From assembly GCA_002840765.1 (NCBI GenBank), contig PHCE01000020.1, positions 1-64,000 of the forward strand: a DNA stretch of 64,000 nucleotides, read 5' to 3'. The position numbers and the translations under genes are program-made. Below the pieces are notes generated by a model. The model was not told the origin of the DNA, did no database searches, and saw nothing but the letters and a program-made list of their open reading frames with translations. Shown piece by piece: positions 26,434 to 35,002 of this stretch (positions are counted from its first letter, which is position 1; every line of letters begins with the position of its first letter). Origin of the DNA: Betaproteobacteria bacterium HGW-Betaproteobacteria-7 (lineage in GTDB: Bacteria > Pseudomonadota > Gammaproteobacteria > Burkholderiales > Rhodocyclaceae).

Positions 26434-26529
26434 GATTCGGCCTATCTTGTTGGCGGCTGCGCCGTTGGATGCGACTGAGAATGTGGAACGGCTGCACCTT
26501 TGGCGAGCGGTTGCAGCGAGAGCTGCAAG

Positions 26530-26963
26530 ACAGTGCTGCCAGGCATCGGCTCCGGGTGAAATCGCCGGCGCCAGAATACTTTCGCGGTCCTGACGCTTTT
26601 CCGCAGAACTGATCCCCATACGTCTATGCCGTTCGGCGACCATCGCTTCATCAACCTGCCCATCGGCCGTGAACCCCATCATCAGCACAGGATGACCTAG
26701 CGGCAGCGATAGTTTCTGGTCCGTATGCCACGTATGCCAGGTCTTTCCATATGTATCGATGATCTTTTCCATGAATTCATGCTCGGCCTTCTGAGGAATG
26801 CCGGGGGCTGTTTGCCCTGCAAAAGCGCAGTTCCCATCTCGAGAACCTTGGTTTTCGCATGGGTGTCATCGCCCGGGGCGCTGACGTTCGAAGGCATATT
26901 GTTGTCGCCTCACGCGGCAAGTATTCCGCTCAGAAACAGCAGACCAAGAATGTTTTTCCTCAC
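26530..26963 (-). pseudogene. Decayed DUF1264 (oil-body-associated family) lipoprotein gene
   Basis: The minus strand starts GTG at 26963 after AGAGGGTG and encodes MRKNILGLLFLSGILAA, then TGA where the lipobox Cys should be, then GDNNMPSNVSAPGDDTHAK. After ...GTALLQGKQPP the frame shifts and about 90-100 codons are missing. It resumes as QKAEHEFMEKIIDTYGKTWH and continues LPLGHPVLMMGFTADGQV. Both ends match DUF1264. The reading frame then runs into tsdB without a stop. Confidence 0.7.
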
Positions 26964-27056
26964 GCCATCACCCTCTTTCTTTGAGCTGGCCCATGCGAGA
27001 CAGCTAAAACGCATGCTCTTCCGATGGGCGCGAATGCTCTGTACGACAGCGCACGT

Positions 27057-27614
27057 TCAGGGCGCCAGTTGCGCGATGAGGAACAGCCCAATAACGAGTA
27101 ACGGGACGAACAGCACCAGGAAAACAGCGAGACGCACCCCCAGCACATCCGGCAGCATGATGCCGCCACGGTTGCCGATTTTTTCGATGGTCGAACCGAG
27201 GTAGCCCGATGTTTCGGCATAGATATAACTGCCTGCCAGCAGGCCGAGTATGCCGGCGATCGCGTCGTAGTTGCCCTGCCCCAGCGCGACGATGCCGGTG
27301 CCCGGGCAGTAGCCGAGCACGCCGAGCCCGACACCGAAGAGCAGACCGCCGGCGATGTTGGCGGCGTAGCGCGCAGGTTTCACATGCAATTCGACGAGAC
27401 CGAGCGCGCGCAGTGAAAAAATACCAAGCATGCCGACGACGATCGCTGTCAGCATGACCTTGATGACAGTGAAATCATTGAGCAGGAACTGGCCCATCAA
27501 CACCTCGTATTTGGCCACGCCGCCTTTCTGCAGCAGGAAGCCGAAGACGATACCAAAGGCTAGACCGAGGACCAGTTGGCGCGGTGAATCCGCTTTGCCG
27601 GGTGTGTAGTCCAT
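27057..27614 (-). CDS. YeeE/YedE (TsuA-like) transporter, second half
   Basis: This 185-residue inner-membrane protein has about five helices and the family motif GLGVLGYCPGTGIVALGQGN with its conserved Cys. In full-length YeeE/TsuA thiosulfate transporters two such halves are fused; here they are two genes. It starts eight bases after the stop of the first half. Neighbouring rhodanese and TsdA genes support a sulfur-anion substrate such as thiosulfate. Confidence 0.85.
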   Translation of the reverse strand: MDYTPGKADSPRQLVLGLAFGIVFGFLLQKGGVAKYEVLMGQFLLNDFTVIKVMLTAIVVGMLGIFSLRALGLVELHVKPARYAANIAGGLLFGVGLGVLGYCPGTGIVALGQGNYDAIAGILGLLAGSYIYAETSGYLGSTIEKIGNRGGIMLPDVLGVRLAVFLVLFVPLLVIGLFLIAQLAP

Positions 27615-27622
27615 TGCGCTGC

Positions 27623-28126
27623 TCAGAGGTGAAACAGCAGATGGGCGGTGGCGACGGCGGCGGCGAAGAAGCACACGAGTGCGATCCACGAACTCACCGA
27701 CAACTGGAGGGCGCCGCTGATACCGTGGCCGCTGGTGCAGCCGCCGGCCAGCCGGGCCCCGAACGCCAGGATTGCGCCGCCGACAAACGCTATCCCGAGA
27801 CGCAGGGCAATGTCAGGACCGAAACGCTGTTCCCACAGGACGGGCACCCAGGCGCCGGTAATTTCGCCGCCGCTGACGGCGGCGATGAAAGCGCCGAGCA
27901 GCATGCCGAGCACCAGCATCACCCCCCATTCGACCTTTGGTTTCGTCTCCTGAAAGAACTTCAGGTTCCCGGTATGCCCCTTGGCGAGCAGGTTGCCGAG
28001 CAGGCCGGCCAGCCGGGCGTAGGCGGTCGACACGCTCAGCGGCTTGTTGGAAAAATAGAAGGTCGCCATCGACAGCAGACCGATCAGCGTGCCGACGAGG
28101 TAGGGCGACCAGGCACCCATGATCAT
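27623..28126 (-). CDS. YeeE/YedE (TsuA-like) transporter, first half
   Basis: This 167-residue inner-membrane protein has four or five helices and the motif ARLAGGCTSGHGISGALQLS with its conserved Cys. It overlaps the upstream MBL-rhodanese gene by four bases (ATGA) and is followed by its partner half. Split YeeE/YedE pairs next to sulfurtransferases are common in proteobacteria. Confidence 0.87.
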   Translation of the reverse strand: MIMGAWSPYLVGTLIGLLSMATFYFSNKPLSVSTAYARLAGLLGNLLAKGHTGNLKFFQETKPKVEWGVMLVLGMLLGAFIAAVSGGEITGAWVPVLWEQRFGPDIALRLGIAFVGGAILAFGARLAGGCTSGHGISGALQLSVSSWIALVCFFAAAVATAHLLFHL

Positions 28127-29514
28127 TCCGCCTTCTTCGCGGCGTCAGGCTTTTCAAGCGGCAGGCCGAGCTTTTCCCAGGCGCTGATGCCGCCGAGCAT
28201 GTTGTGGATGCGCGTAAAGCCGTTGCGCTTCAGGATGCTGGCGGCCACGCCCGAGCGGTGCCCGACATTGCAATGGACGACGATTTCGCTGTCCTTGGGC
28301 AGCATCGGCAACTTGTCTTCCAGATAGCCGACATAGCTGTGCACGGCACCCGGGATGCGTTTCTCGTCCCATTCATATTGATCCCGCACGTCGAGGACAT
28401 GGACGCGCCCCTGTTGCATCCAGTTCGCCACTTCGGGCGCGCTTGTTGTCCCGATGGATTCGATCGGCAGTCCCTGGTCGCGCCAGCTTTCCATGCCCTT
28501 GGCGAGGATGCCCTCGACCGTGTCGATGCCGATGCGCGCCAGCGACAGCACCGCCAGTTCCATCTTTGAAGGTCCGTCGGCAATCAGAAATATCCGCGTG
28601 TTCTCATTGGCGACCCAGCCACCAAACGCCGGCAGCCCACTGAGCCAGATGTTGTAGGCACCGGGAATATGGGCCGCGGCGAAGGCTTCCGGCGAGCGGG
28701 TGTCGATCACCAGACCCTCTTTCATGCGCTGCTGGAATTCCTTGGGCTGCAGCACGCGAACGGTGGACGGCCATTTCAGCGGCCGGCCGGGGAGCAGGTT
28801 CACTTTTTCCAGGTGGAGAAAATACGGCGGTCGCGCCATTTTCTCGGCCAGCTTGTGGGCAACGAAGTCACGGCGGCTCTTGCTGAACACCGGGTTCGTC
28901 TCTTTTTCGATCCCCAAGGTGGAGTCGTCGCGCTCCGATATGTTGCCACCGCACGCCGAGCCGGCGCCGTGCGCTGGAAAAAGCAGCGTCTGGCCGCCAA
29001 GTGGCGCGATCTTGCGGTGGATGGAGTCATACAGGATGCCGGCGTTGTCGCCGGTTTTCTCCGGATCGGACAAGTCGGTGCGCCCGGTATCGCCGACAAA
29101 CAGGGCATCGCCGGTGAATACGCCCCAGCAGGTGTCACCACCATCCTTGACGTAAACCGCGTAGGAGATGCTCTCTGGCGTGTGCCCCGGCGTCGCCAGC
29201 GCGACGAAGCGGCTGCTGCCCACCTTGAGTTCTTCGTCGTCGGCGAGTTTCACATCCGTCTCGCCAAACAGCGCGTGGTTGCCGCCGACAATTTTGGCAC
29301 CGGTCATCTGCGCCAGCGTCCGCGAACCGAATTCGAAATCCTCTTGCCGATGCGTCTCCAGCACGTAGGCGATGGAAAGGTCGTTTTCCCGGGCCAGTTG
29401 CAGATAGTCGTCCACATCGCGGCGCGGGTCGATGACCACGGCGAGCCCGTCGCCGCACCCCAGGACGTAGGAGTTGTGGCCCAGGCCGGGTGTCTTCAAA
29501 CGCTGAAAAAACAT
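28123..29514 (-). CDS. Metallo-beta-lactamase fold protein with two rhodanese domains
   Basis: This is a 463-residue cytosolic protein. Residues 1-245 are an ETHE1-like MBL fold, but the metal motif HxHxDH reads THRQEDF, so two first-shell ligands are missing. Later ligands (GHTPES, GDALFVGDTGRTDL, PAHGAGSACGG) are kept. Rhodanese domain 1 (about 258-345) lacks the active Cys (FLIADGPSKM). Domain 2 (about 360-450) has it (VVHCNVGHRSG). It probably handles persulfide or thiosulfate sulfur brought in by the YeeE pair. It is the first gene of the three-gene operon. Confidence 0.88.
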   Translation of the reverse strand: MFFQRLKTPGLGHNSYVLGCGDGLAVVIDPRRDVDDYLQLARENDLSIAYVLETHRQEDFEFGSRTLAQMTGAKIVGGNHALFGETDVKLADDEELKVGSSRFVALATPGHTPESISYAVYVKDGGDTCWGVFTGDALFVGDTGRTDLSDPEKTGDNAGILYDSIHRKIAPLGGQTLLFPAHGAGSACGGNISERDDSTLGIEKETNPVFSKSRRDFVAHKLAEKMARPPYFLHLEKVNLLPGRPLKWPSTVRVLQPKEFQQRMKEGLVIDTRSPEAFAAAHIPGAYNIWLSGLPAFGGWVANENTRIFLIADGPSKMELAVLSLARIGIDTVEGILAKGMESWRDQGLPIESIGTTSAPEVANWMQQGRVHVLDVRDQYEWDEKRIPGAVHSYVGYLEDKLPMLPKDSEIVVHCNVGHRSGVAASILKRNGFTRIHNMLGGISAWEKLGLPLEKPDAAKKAE

Positions 29515-29601
29515 GGTCGCCCTCCAGATTGGATGGGTTGATGCTAGAAATCGGTGTGCGACCCGTCTGTGCGTCGCCGCACATCGCTGCAGCTTTTAGC
29601 G

Positions 29602-30882
29602 CTACAACTGGGCGCCGATGAGCGACGCGGCATGCTCCAGGACCTTTTCACCAAGCGGCCGCTGCTGCCACTCCTGCAGGCTGACCCGGCGCGAGCGCGC
29701 CAGATCGGCGTTGAACACATCAACTTGCTGGCGCGCGAAATCGGCCGCGTAAATGTTCAGATTGGCTTCGTCGTTGAGGCGGAAGGAGCGCGGGTCAAAA
29801 TTGGTCGAGCCGACCGACACCATCAGGCTGTCGATGATCAATACCTTGCAGTGATACATCGTCGGCTGGTATTCGTGAATCTCGGCGCCGGCGGCCAGCA
29901 GGTCGCCCCAGCGAGCCCGCGAGGCGCTCTGGACGATGGCCGCGTCGCCATGCTCGCCGGGCACGATGATCTGCACCTTGACCCCGCGCTTGAGCGCAGC
30001 GACCAGCGCCTGACTGCTCAACTGGTCAGGGACGAAATAGGCGCTCGACAAGTGGATCGAATGTTGCGCCGCCGTAATCGCCAACAGGTACATCAGATGC
30101 ATGCTCTCGCTGCCGCCGGAGGGCGAGCTGCTGAACATCTGGGCGGCGTCATTGCCGGATGGCGACAACTCAGGGAAGTAGTCGTCGCCGTGCAGGACGA
30201 CACCGGTGGCCTTGATCCAGTTGTCGAGAAATACGGCCTGCATTTGCGCCACCACCGGACCTTCAGCCCGGAAGTGAGTGTCGCGCCAATGCTGCGGATC
30301 CTGGGCATCGCCCGTCCACAGCCCGGCAATGCCGACACCGCCGGTAAAGCCCATCTTGCCGTCCACAACCAGCACTTTGCGGTGGGTACGGTTGTTCATG
30401 CGCCCCAGGGAGTACCAGGCGGGCTCGTGGAACTTGCGCACTTCAACCCCGGCCGCCTCCATGGCAGCGAGATGCGTCGGGTCCATCTTGTTGCTGCCGA
30501 CCCAGTCGAGCAGCACGTGCACCTTGACGCCGGCACCGGCCCGCTCGGCTAGCGCGTCGGCGAACTCCTTGCCGATGGCGTCCGACCAGTAAATGTAGCT
30601 CTCGAAGGTGATGGTCTTCTTCGCGTCGCGAATGGCAACGAGCATGGCGGGAAAAATCCGGTCGCCATTCAACAGGGCTTCGAAACGGTTGCCCGGCACG
30701 ATGGCCGGCCCGAGCAGCACGCCCATCGCCCGCGCAAAGGCCGGATCGGCGGCGGCGTAAAGGCGCTCGACGCTTTGCTCTATTTTCTTCTCGCCGGTGG
30801 TGAAGTTCAGCGCCAGGATGCCCGCAAACAGGGTCAAGGCAACCACGAGAAGAAGCACCGCCATGGAGAATCTTCCCTTCAT
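29602..30882 (-). CDS. Cardiolipin synthase-like phospholipase D family protein
   Basis: This 426-residue membrane-anchored protein has one N-terminal helix (AVLLLVVALTLFAGILAL) and two PLD motifs: HRKVLVVDGKMGFTGG and HCKVLIIDSLMVSVGSTNFD. The order and spacing fit bacterial cardiolipin synthases (ClsA/ClsB group). Start at ATG 30882 keeps the positive KGR before the helix; ATG 30864 behind AAGGGAAGA is also possible. It opens the stress-related region. Confidence 0.87.
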   Translation of the reverse strand: MKGRFSMAVLLLVVALTLFAGILALNFTTGEKKIEQSVERLYAAADPAFARAMGVLLGPAIVPGNRFEALLNGDRIFPAMLVAIRDAKKTITFESYIYWSDAIGKEFADALAERAGAGVKVHVLLDWVGSNKMDPTHLAAMEAAGVEVRKFHEPAWYSLGRMNNRTHRKVLVVDGKMGFTGGVGIAGLWTGDAQDPQHWRDTHFRAEGPVVAQMQAVFLDNWIKATGVVLHGDDYFPELSPSGNDAAQMFSSSPSGGSESMHLMYLLAITAAQHSIHLSSAYFVPDQLSSQALVAALKRGVKVQIIVPGEHGDAAIVQSASRARWGDLLAAGAEIHEYQPTMYHCKVLIIDSLMVSVGSTNFDPRSFRLNDEANLNIYAADFARQQVDVFNADLARSRRVSLQEWQQRPLGEKVLEHAASLIGAQL

Positions 30883-30990
30883 TTGACAATGGTCGATGGC
30901 ATGAGTGCGCGGCTCTCCGGGCAATGCGTCAGCAAGGTGGCGACCTGAACAGCGGGCGGTGGTGATCCCGCCGCCCGCGGTACTGAGCTC

Positions 30991-31485
30991 TTAACGATTG
31001 CCGATGCGTTCCCACGCATCGCGCGTGGCGTTGCGTGCTTGATCCCATTGCAGTTTCGACGTGCCGCGCGCGCCGTCCCAGTCGCGCGCGAGATCGCCTT
31101 CGACATCGTCGAAGCTGCGACCCGGGTATTTGGGATACGAGCTCACGCCGTAGCCGTAGGCCGGACCATAGTCGTCGAAGGTGGTGGCGCCCGCTGCATA
31201 CGGCCGGTCTTTGTAGTTGTCGCGCCAATAGGCCGCTTCGCTCGTCGGATCAAGCACCTCGGCCACACCGCTGCCGGTGAGCCCGCCGACAATCGCTCCG
31301 ACCGCGGCGCCAACGACGGTGCCCACCGGCCCGACGACGGTACCGGCGGCTGCACCGGCAAGCACTCCGCCGGCCGTGGCACCGACACCGGTGCCGATCG
31401 GGTGCGCCCCGGGGGCGCCACTGATCGGATCGCGGTTGGCGTTCGTGTCGCTGTTGCTGCTCTGGTCATTCTTCTCGTTGTTCAT
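30991..31485 (-). CDS. Glycine-zipper protein, stress-associated
   Basis: This 164-residue protein has an Asn/Ser-rich hydrophilic N-terminus, then a glycine-zipper helical hairpin (about 33-75: GVGATAGGVLAGAAAGTVVG, VVGAAVGAIVGGLTG). The C-terminal half carries YWRDNYKDRPYAAG and DDYGPAYGYGV. Such proteins are common in stress clusters of betaproteobacteria; the function is unknown. The start is well supported by AAAGGAGATCC. Confidence 0.78.
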   Translation of the reverse strand: MNNEKNDQSSNSDTNANRDPISGAPGAHPIGTGVGATAGGVLAGAAAGTVVGPVGTVVGAAVGAIVGGLTGSGVAEVLDPTSEAAYWRDNYKDRPYAAGATTFDDYGPAYGYGVSSYPKYPGRSFDDVEGDLARDWDGARGTSKLQWDQARNATRDAWERIGNR

Positions 31486-31820
31486 GTGGATCTCCTTTGG
31501 TAGTGGGGTTGATCTGGGGGTCATGCGGCCTTTACCAGAGGTGTCAGTCTTCGCCGTGGGTCCGGCAGGTGTCTGTGCGCTGTCGCGCGTTGCCGGTATG
31601 GCATAAAGCCTAAAGCCGGTTTGCGTTCACAACGGGATCGGCACTTGGCTGGCGACCGTAGAGCAGGCCGGGTGCCTATGTTGGTCATCGCACAGATTCG
31701 CCCACCCGGCGAGCCTATGGTGCGCTGATGGCCTGACGGTCATATCAGCCGGGTCGCGCCAGACAACTAACGGCGACGCCCCAATTCCCCTACCAAGACA
31801 AGTTACTGAAGGATACAGCG
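31486..31820. other. Intergenic region between divergent stress genes
   Basis: This 335-base gap contains the promoters of the glycine-zipper gene (minus) and the PRC-barrel gene (plus). It also holds the 53-base element listed at 31671-31723, which recurs before the second hemerythrin gene. Confidence 0.5.
31671..31723 (+). repeat. 53-base upstream element, copy 1
   Basis: GGTGCCTATGTTGGTCATCG with the following CACAGATTCGCC, then an 8-base variable spacer, then GAGCCTATGGTGC. The copy at 44870-44922 differs at 2 of the first 32 positions, keeps the same spacer length and has GAGCCTACTGTGC. The sequence 20-30 bases upstream (TTGGCTGGCGACCGTAGAGC here) also resembles the second locus. It ends about 100 bases before the PRC-barrel start. 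Confidence 0.65.
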
Positions 31821-32243
31821 ATGAACTATGAAGAACGCGACACCTATGGCATGTACAGATCTCCGACAAGCGACGGCCCTGGGCCGGAGCTGATGGGAGC
31901 CGACACACTCAATGGCAACGATGTCTATAACGAGAAAGATGAAGATCTCGGCGACATCAAGGAAATCATGCTGAACATGCGCACCGGCCGAATCAGTTAT
32001 GCGGTGCTCTCCTACGGCGGCTTCATGACCATGGGCGAGAAGCTTTTTGCCGTGCCTTGGGAAGCCTTGAAGCTGGATACGGAAAACAAGCGCTTTGTGC
32101 TGAATGTCGATAAGGACCGCCTCGAAAGCGCGCCTGGCTTCGACAAGGACGATTGGCCCGATATGGCCGACACGACGTGGGCAGAGGGCGTTCATTCCTT
32201 CTACGGAATAAAGCCCTATAGCGAAGAGACGCGCGGCGTTTAA
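31821..32243 (+). CDS. PRC-barrel domain protein
   Basis: This 140-residue protein has a PRC-barrel fold around residues 28-110: ELMGADTLNGNDVYNEKDED, DIKEIMLNMRTGRISYAVLS and MGEKLFAVPWEALKLD. Stand-alone PRC-barrel proteins are common in stress operons; the partner is unknown. The start follows AAGGATACAGCG. A terminator follows at 32257. Confidence 0.85.
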   Translation: MNYEERDTYGMYRSPTSDGPGPELMGADTLNGNDVYNEKDEDLGDIKEIMLNMRTGRISYAVLSYGGFMTMGEKLFAVPWEALKLDTENKRFVLNVDKDRLESAPGFDKDDWPDMADTTWAEGVHSFYGIKPYSEETRGV

Positions 32244-32256
32244 GTCTCTGCCTGAG

Positions 32257-32290
32257 CCCCCGTATCTCAACTGAAAGGGAACGGGGGTTT
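32257..32290 (+). terminator. Terminator after the PRC-barrel gene
   Basis: CCCCCGT (32257-32263) pairs with ACGGGGG (32281-32287), followed by TTT. The loop is 17 bases, so it is moderately strong. Confidence 0.5.
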
Positions 32291-32371
32291 GTCCTCACTG
32301 TAAAAGCCGTGCGCCAAATATGGGGCACGTCATTTCAGCACCTGTGATTCACCTTTTACCAAAGGACTGCC

Positions 32372-33337
32372 ATGCCTATTACTGCCACCTTACCTTTTGA
32401 TCAAACGGAACGCGGGTTCGCCCTCGCCGCCGCCCCGGCAGGCACCGCAAGTTCCATGACCAGCGCCGTCTCGTGGGGCGCCATCGCTGCTGGCGCTGCT
32501 GCCGCCGCCGCCTTGTCGTTGATTCTGCTGATTCTCGGCGTCGGGCTGGGCCTCTCAACGATATCGCCGTGGGCGCGTGAAGGCGTCAGCGCGGCGAACT
32601 TCGGTGTGTCCACCATCGTCTGGCTGACGCTCACGCAATTGCTGTCAGCGGCAATGGGGGGCTATCTGGCCGGCCGCCTGCGCACCAAATGGACCGATAC
32701 GCATACGGATGAAGTCTATTTCCGTGATACCGCTCACGGCTTTCTCGCTTGGGCCGTCGCCTCGCTAGCCACCGCAGCGCTGCTGACCTCGGTAATCGGG
32801 GCCATCCTGGGTGGCGGCATCCAGGCCGGTGCCTCGGTCGTCGGCGGGGTAGCCAACACGGCCACCGTGGCTGCTGGCGGCCTGGCGGCATCCGGTAGGA
32901 CGGCGACTGAGGACAGTGGGCCGATGGCTTACTTCGTCGATTCCCTGTTTCGCCGGGAGGGGAGCGCTGAGGCTGCCAGTTTGAGCGCCGCCGAAGCTTC
33001 CGAATGGACTATGGCCAATGAGGCCGCCGAAGTTGGTCGTATTTTCATGAACGTCAGCCGTTCCGAACCGCTGCCGCCGGCTGACGTGCGTTACGTCGGT
33101 CAACTCGTTGCCCAACGCACGGGGATGTCGCAGCAAGAGGCCGAGAAGCGCGTGACCGACGTCTATACGCGCGCTCAGACCCAACTGACCACTGCCGAAG
33201 CGGCCGTCAAGGATGCCGCCGACAACGCACGTCAGGCGTCGGCTTACGCCGCGTTGTGGATTTTCGTGTCATTGCTCATCGGTGCCTTTGTCGCCAGCCT
33301 GGCGGCGACCTACGGCGGCCGCCAGCGTGACGCCTGA
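32372..33337 (+). CDS. Membrane protein with three to four helices, stress region
   Basis: This 321-residue protein has hydrophobic segments at about 30-62 (VSWGAIAAGAAAAAALSLIL), 80-105 and 120-175, then an Ala-rich soluble helical region (about 185-290) and a final helix (ASAYAALWIFVSLLIGAFVA). I do not recognise a named family; similar proteins occur beside PRC-barrel and YqjK/YqjE-like stress genes. The start follows AAAGGACTGCC. Confidence 0.72.
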   Translation: MPITATLPFDQTERGFALAAAPAGTASSMTSAVSWGAIAAGAAAAAALSLILLILGVGLGLSTISPWAREGVSAANFGVSTIVWLTLTQLLSAAMGGYLAGRLRTKWTDTHTDEVYFRDTAHGFLAWAVASLATAALLTSVIGAILGGGIQAGASVVGGVANTATVAAGGLAASGRTATEDSGPMAYFVDSLFRREGSAEAASLSAAEASEWTMANEAAEVGRIFMNVSRSEPLPPADVRYVGQLVAQRTGMSQQEAEKRVTDVYTRAQTQLTTAEAAVKDAADNARQASAYAALWIFVSLLIGAFVASLAATYGGRQRDA

Positions 33338-33375
33338 TCAGCCAATGCAAATACCCTACTTCAAGAGGCCCCACC

Positions 33376-33447
33376 ATGCGTTCACTCATGCTGCTGTTTC
33401 TCGGCATACCCATCCCCGTCATCATCCTGATCGCTCTGTTCTTGTGA
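33376..33447 (+). CDS. 23-residue membrane peptide
   Basis: The frame encodes MRSLMLLFLGIPIPVIILIA then LFL and stop, after AAGAGGCCCCACC. The helix with the central GIPIP motif recurs as a small unannotated protein in proteobacterial stress clusters. Its position directly before the hemerythrin gene supports it being real. The function is unknown. Confidence 0.65.
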   Translation: MRSLMLLFLGIPIPVIILIALFL

Positions 33448-33489
33448 TCCCACAGCACGTACCCCCCACCAAATAACCAAGGAACGACC

Positions 33490-33978
33490 ATGACGACTCT
33501 CAGCAAAAACTCCACCACCCCAAAGACCGCTGCTACCGCACAGGACGCCATCGCCTTGCTCAAGGCTGACCATGGAACGGTCAGCGGTCTGTTTGCCGAT
33601 TACGAAAAAACCAATTCCAGCAACAAGAAGAAGGCGCTCGTCGCCGAGATTTGCAGCGAATTGACCGTGCATGCGCAGATCGAGGAAGAGATCTTCTACC
33701 CGGCCGTCAAGAAGGCGCTCAAGGACAAACTTCTGGTGCCGGAAGCGACGGTTGAACATGGCAGCGTCAAGGACCTGATCGCCCAGATCGAAGGCGTCGA
33801 GCCCGACGGTGAAGATTACGACGCCAAGGTCAAGGTGCTGTCCGAATACGTCAAGCACCATGTCAAGGAAGAGCAGAACGAGATGTTCCCCAAGGTCAAG
33901 GCGACTTCCCTGGACCTGGTCGAACTCGGTGCCCAGATGACGGCGCGCAAGTCCGAGCTGCTCGCCGCCCGCGCCTGA
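33490..33978 (+). CDS. Hemerythrin-domain (HHE) protein, copy 1
   Basis: This 162-residue protein has an HHE cation-binding four-helix bundle: DAIALLKADHGTVSGLFADY, HAQIEEEIFYPAV and YVKHHVKEEQNEMFPKV supply the His/Glu ligands of a diiron site. It probably binds oxygen, NO or iron under stress. The paralogue at 44956 is nearly identical over the core at both protein and DNA level. Fifteen bases after the stop, the sequence still matches the second locus, showing a recent duplication. Confidence 0.88.
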   Translation: MTTLSKNSTTPKTAATAQDAIALLKADHGTVSGLFADYEKTNSSNKKKALVAEICSELTVHAQIEEEIFYPAVKKALKDKLLVPEATVEHGSVKDLIAQIEGVEPDGEDYDAKVKVLSEYVKHHVKEEQNEMFPKVKATSLDLVELGAQMTARKSELLAARA

Positions 33979-34020
33979 AGGAAAACCGACCTGCCCCGGC
34001 TTGGGGCTGCGCGGGACAAA

Positions 34021-34053
34021 CCGGCGCCTGGCCGTTACGCGGCCAAGCGCCGG
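34021..34053. terminator. Bidirectional hairpin between hemerythrin and cheB
   Basis: CCGGCGC (34021-34027) pairs with GCGCCGG (34047-34053), and inside it TGGCC pairs with GGCCA. It lies between two convergent genes. There is no long T run, so termination efficiency is uncertain. Confidence 0.4.
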
Positions 34054-34063
34054 CGTGCGTTGC

Positions 34064-34630
34064 TTAGTCAGCACGGGCGATACGCACAATTTCCCCGGCG
34101 ATGTCTTCAGGCGACAAAATCAAATCGATGCAGCCACTGGCAATAGCGCTTTCCGGCATGTCGGGCTGTTTGGCGGTCGCCGGTTTTTGCGCAAACGTGA
34201 TGCCACCCATGTCCTTGATTTCGCACAGTGCTTCAGCGCCGTCACCGTCGTAGCCGGAGACGATGACGGCAATCAGCTTGCCAGCCCAGTGTTCGCTGAG
34301 CGAGCGGAGAAAGACCGTGATCACATCAGGCCAGCCCAGCGGCTTGGAGATTGGCTGGAGATGAAACTCCTCGCCATCGACGTGCAAATCCCGATTGGCC
34401 GGAATAATGAAGACATGGTTGGGCTCGATCAGCAGGTTTTCCGTGATCAGGTCGACCGGCATCGTGGTGAAGCGCGGCAGCACTTCATGGAGCTGCGTGG
34501 GCATGATCGTGATGTGATTGACGATGACGATGGCCACCCCCATGTCGCCCGGCAGGTTCTGCAATAGCCGGATATAGGCGTCGAGGCCGCCGGCTGAACC
34601 ACCGACGCAGACGATCGGGAATTTTTTCAT
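34064..34630 (-). CDS. Stand-alone CheB methylesterase domain protein
   Basis: This 188-residue protein consists only of the CheB methylesterase domain. The catalytic triad is visible: Ser in CVGGSAGGLDA, His in VNHITIMPTQL and Asp in VSGYDGDGAEAL. There is no receiver domain and no cheR or receptor gene nearby. It may act in a non-chemotaxis sensory context, as single-domain CheB proteins do near stress genes. The start at 34630 follows GGAGATTGAG. Confidence 0.87.
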   Translation of the reverse strand: MKKFPIVCVGGSAGGLDAYIRLLQNLPGDMGVAIVIVNHITIMPTQLHEVLPRFTTMPVDLITENLLIEPNHVFIIPANRDLHVDGEEFHLQPISKPLGWPDVITVFLRSLSEHWAGKLIAVIVSGYDGDGAEALCEIKDMGGITFAQKPATAKQPDMPESAIASGCIDLILSPEDIAGEIVRIARAD

Positions 34631-35002
34631 CTCAATCTCCGCTTCGGCATGGATCAATGGGCAAGCTGGCAGAGGGGTTCTGGCGGTTCATGGTTTTTTC
34701 CTTCGCGTTGGTGGCTATCGCCATGGCCTCAACCTACTCGCCGCTGAATATTCGGCTGTTCGCTACCCCGCATAGGGCCTGATTTTTTCAAGCTGCCGCG
34801 CAGCTGATGTCGCTGCCATCCATCAGATGGCATACGAACACGGTTTTCCAGTTGTGTACCCCAACCCACAGACAACCATATGCCCAGTGTATATTTTCGG
34901 CTGACATCTGCAATCTGCCTTGATGGCATGACTTGTCGGATGCGACACAGCCGCAACTGCGGCTTTTTTACTCATGGTTTTCAACTCAACTGGAGTCTCA
35001 AC
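34631..35002. other. Intergenic region upstream of the phasin-like gene
   Basis: These 370 bases separate cheB (minus) and the phasin-like gene (plus). They contain the dyad at 34815-34841 shared with the RHH regulator promoter. No RNA element was seen. Confidence 0.45.
34815..34841. promoter_or_regulatory. Candidate RHH operator upstream of the phasin-like gene
   Basis: GCCATC-CATCA-GATGGC is an inverted repeat, followed by ATACGAACAC. The right arm with its flank (GATGGCATACGAACAC) matches 14 of 16 bases of the element in front of the RHH regulator gene at 37495-37510. Confidence 0.5.

Noticed and set aside
26434..26772. Longer form of TsdB starting at 26772
   Set aside because: The extra residues are the C-terminus of a DUF1264 protein left in frame after gene decay, not part of a cytochrome.
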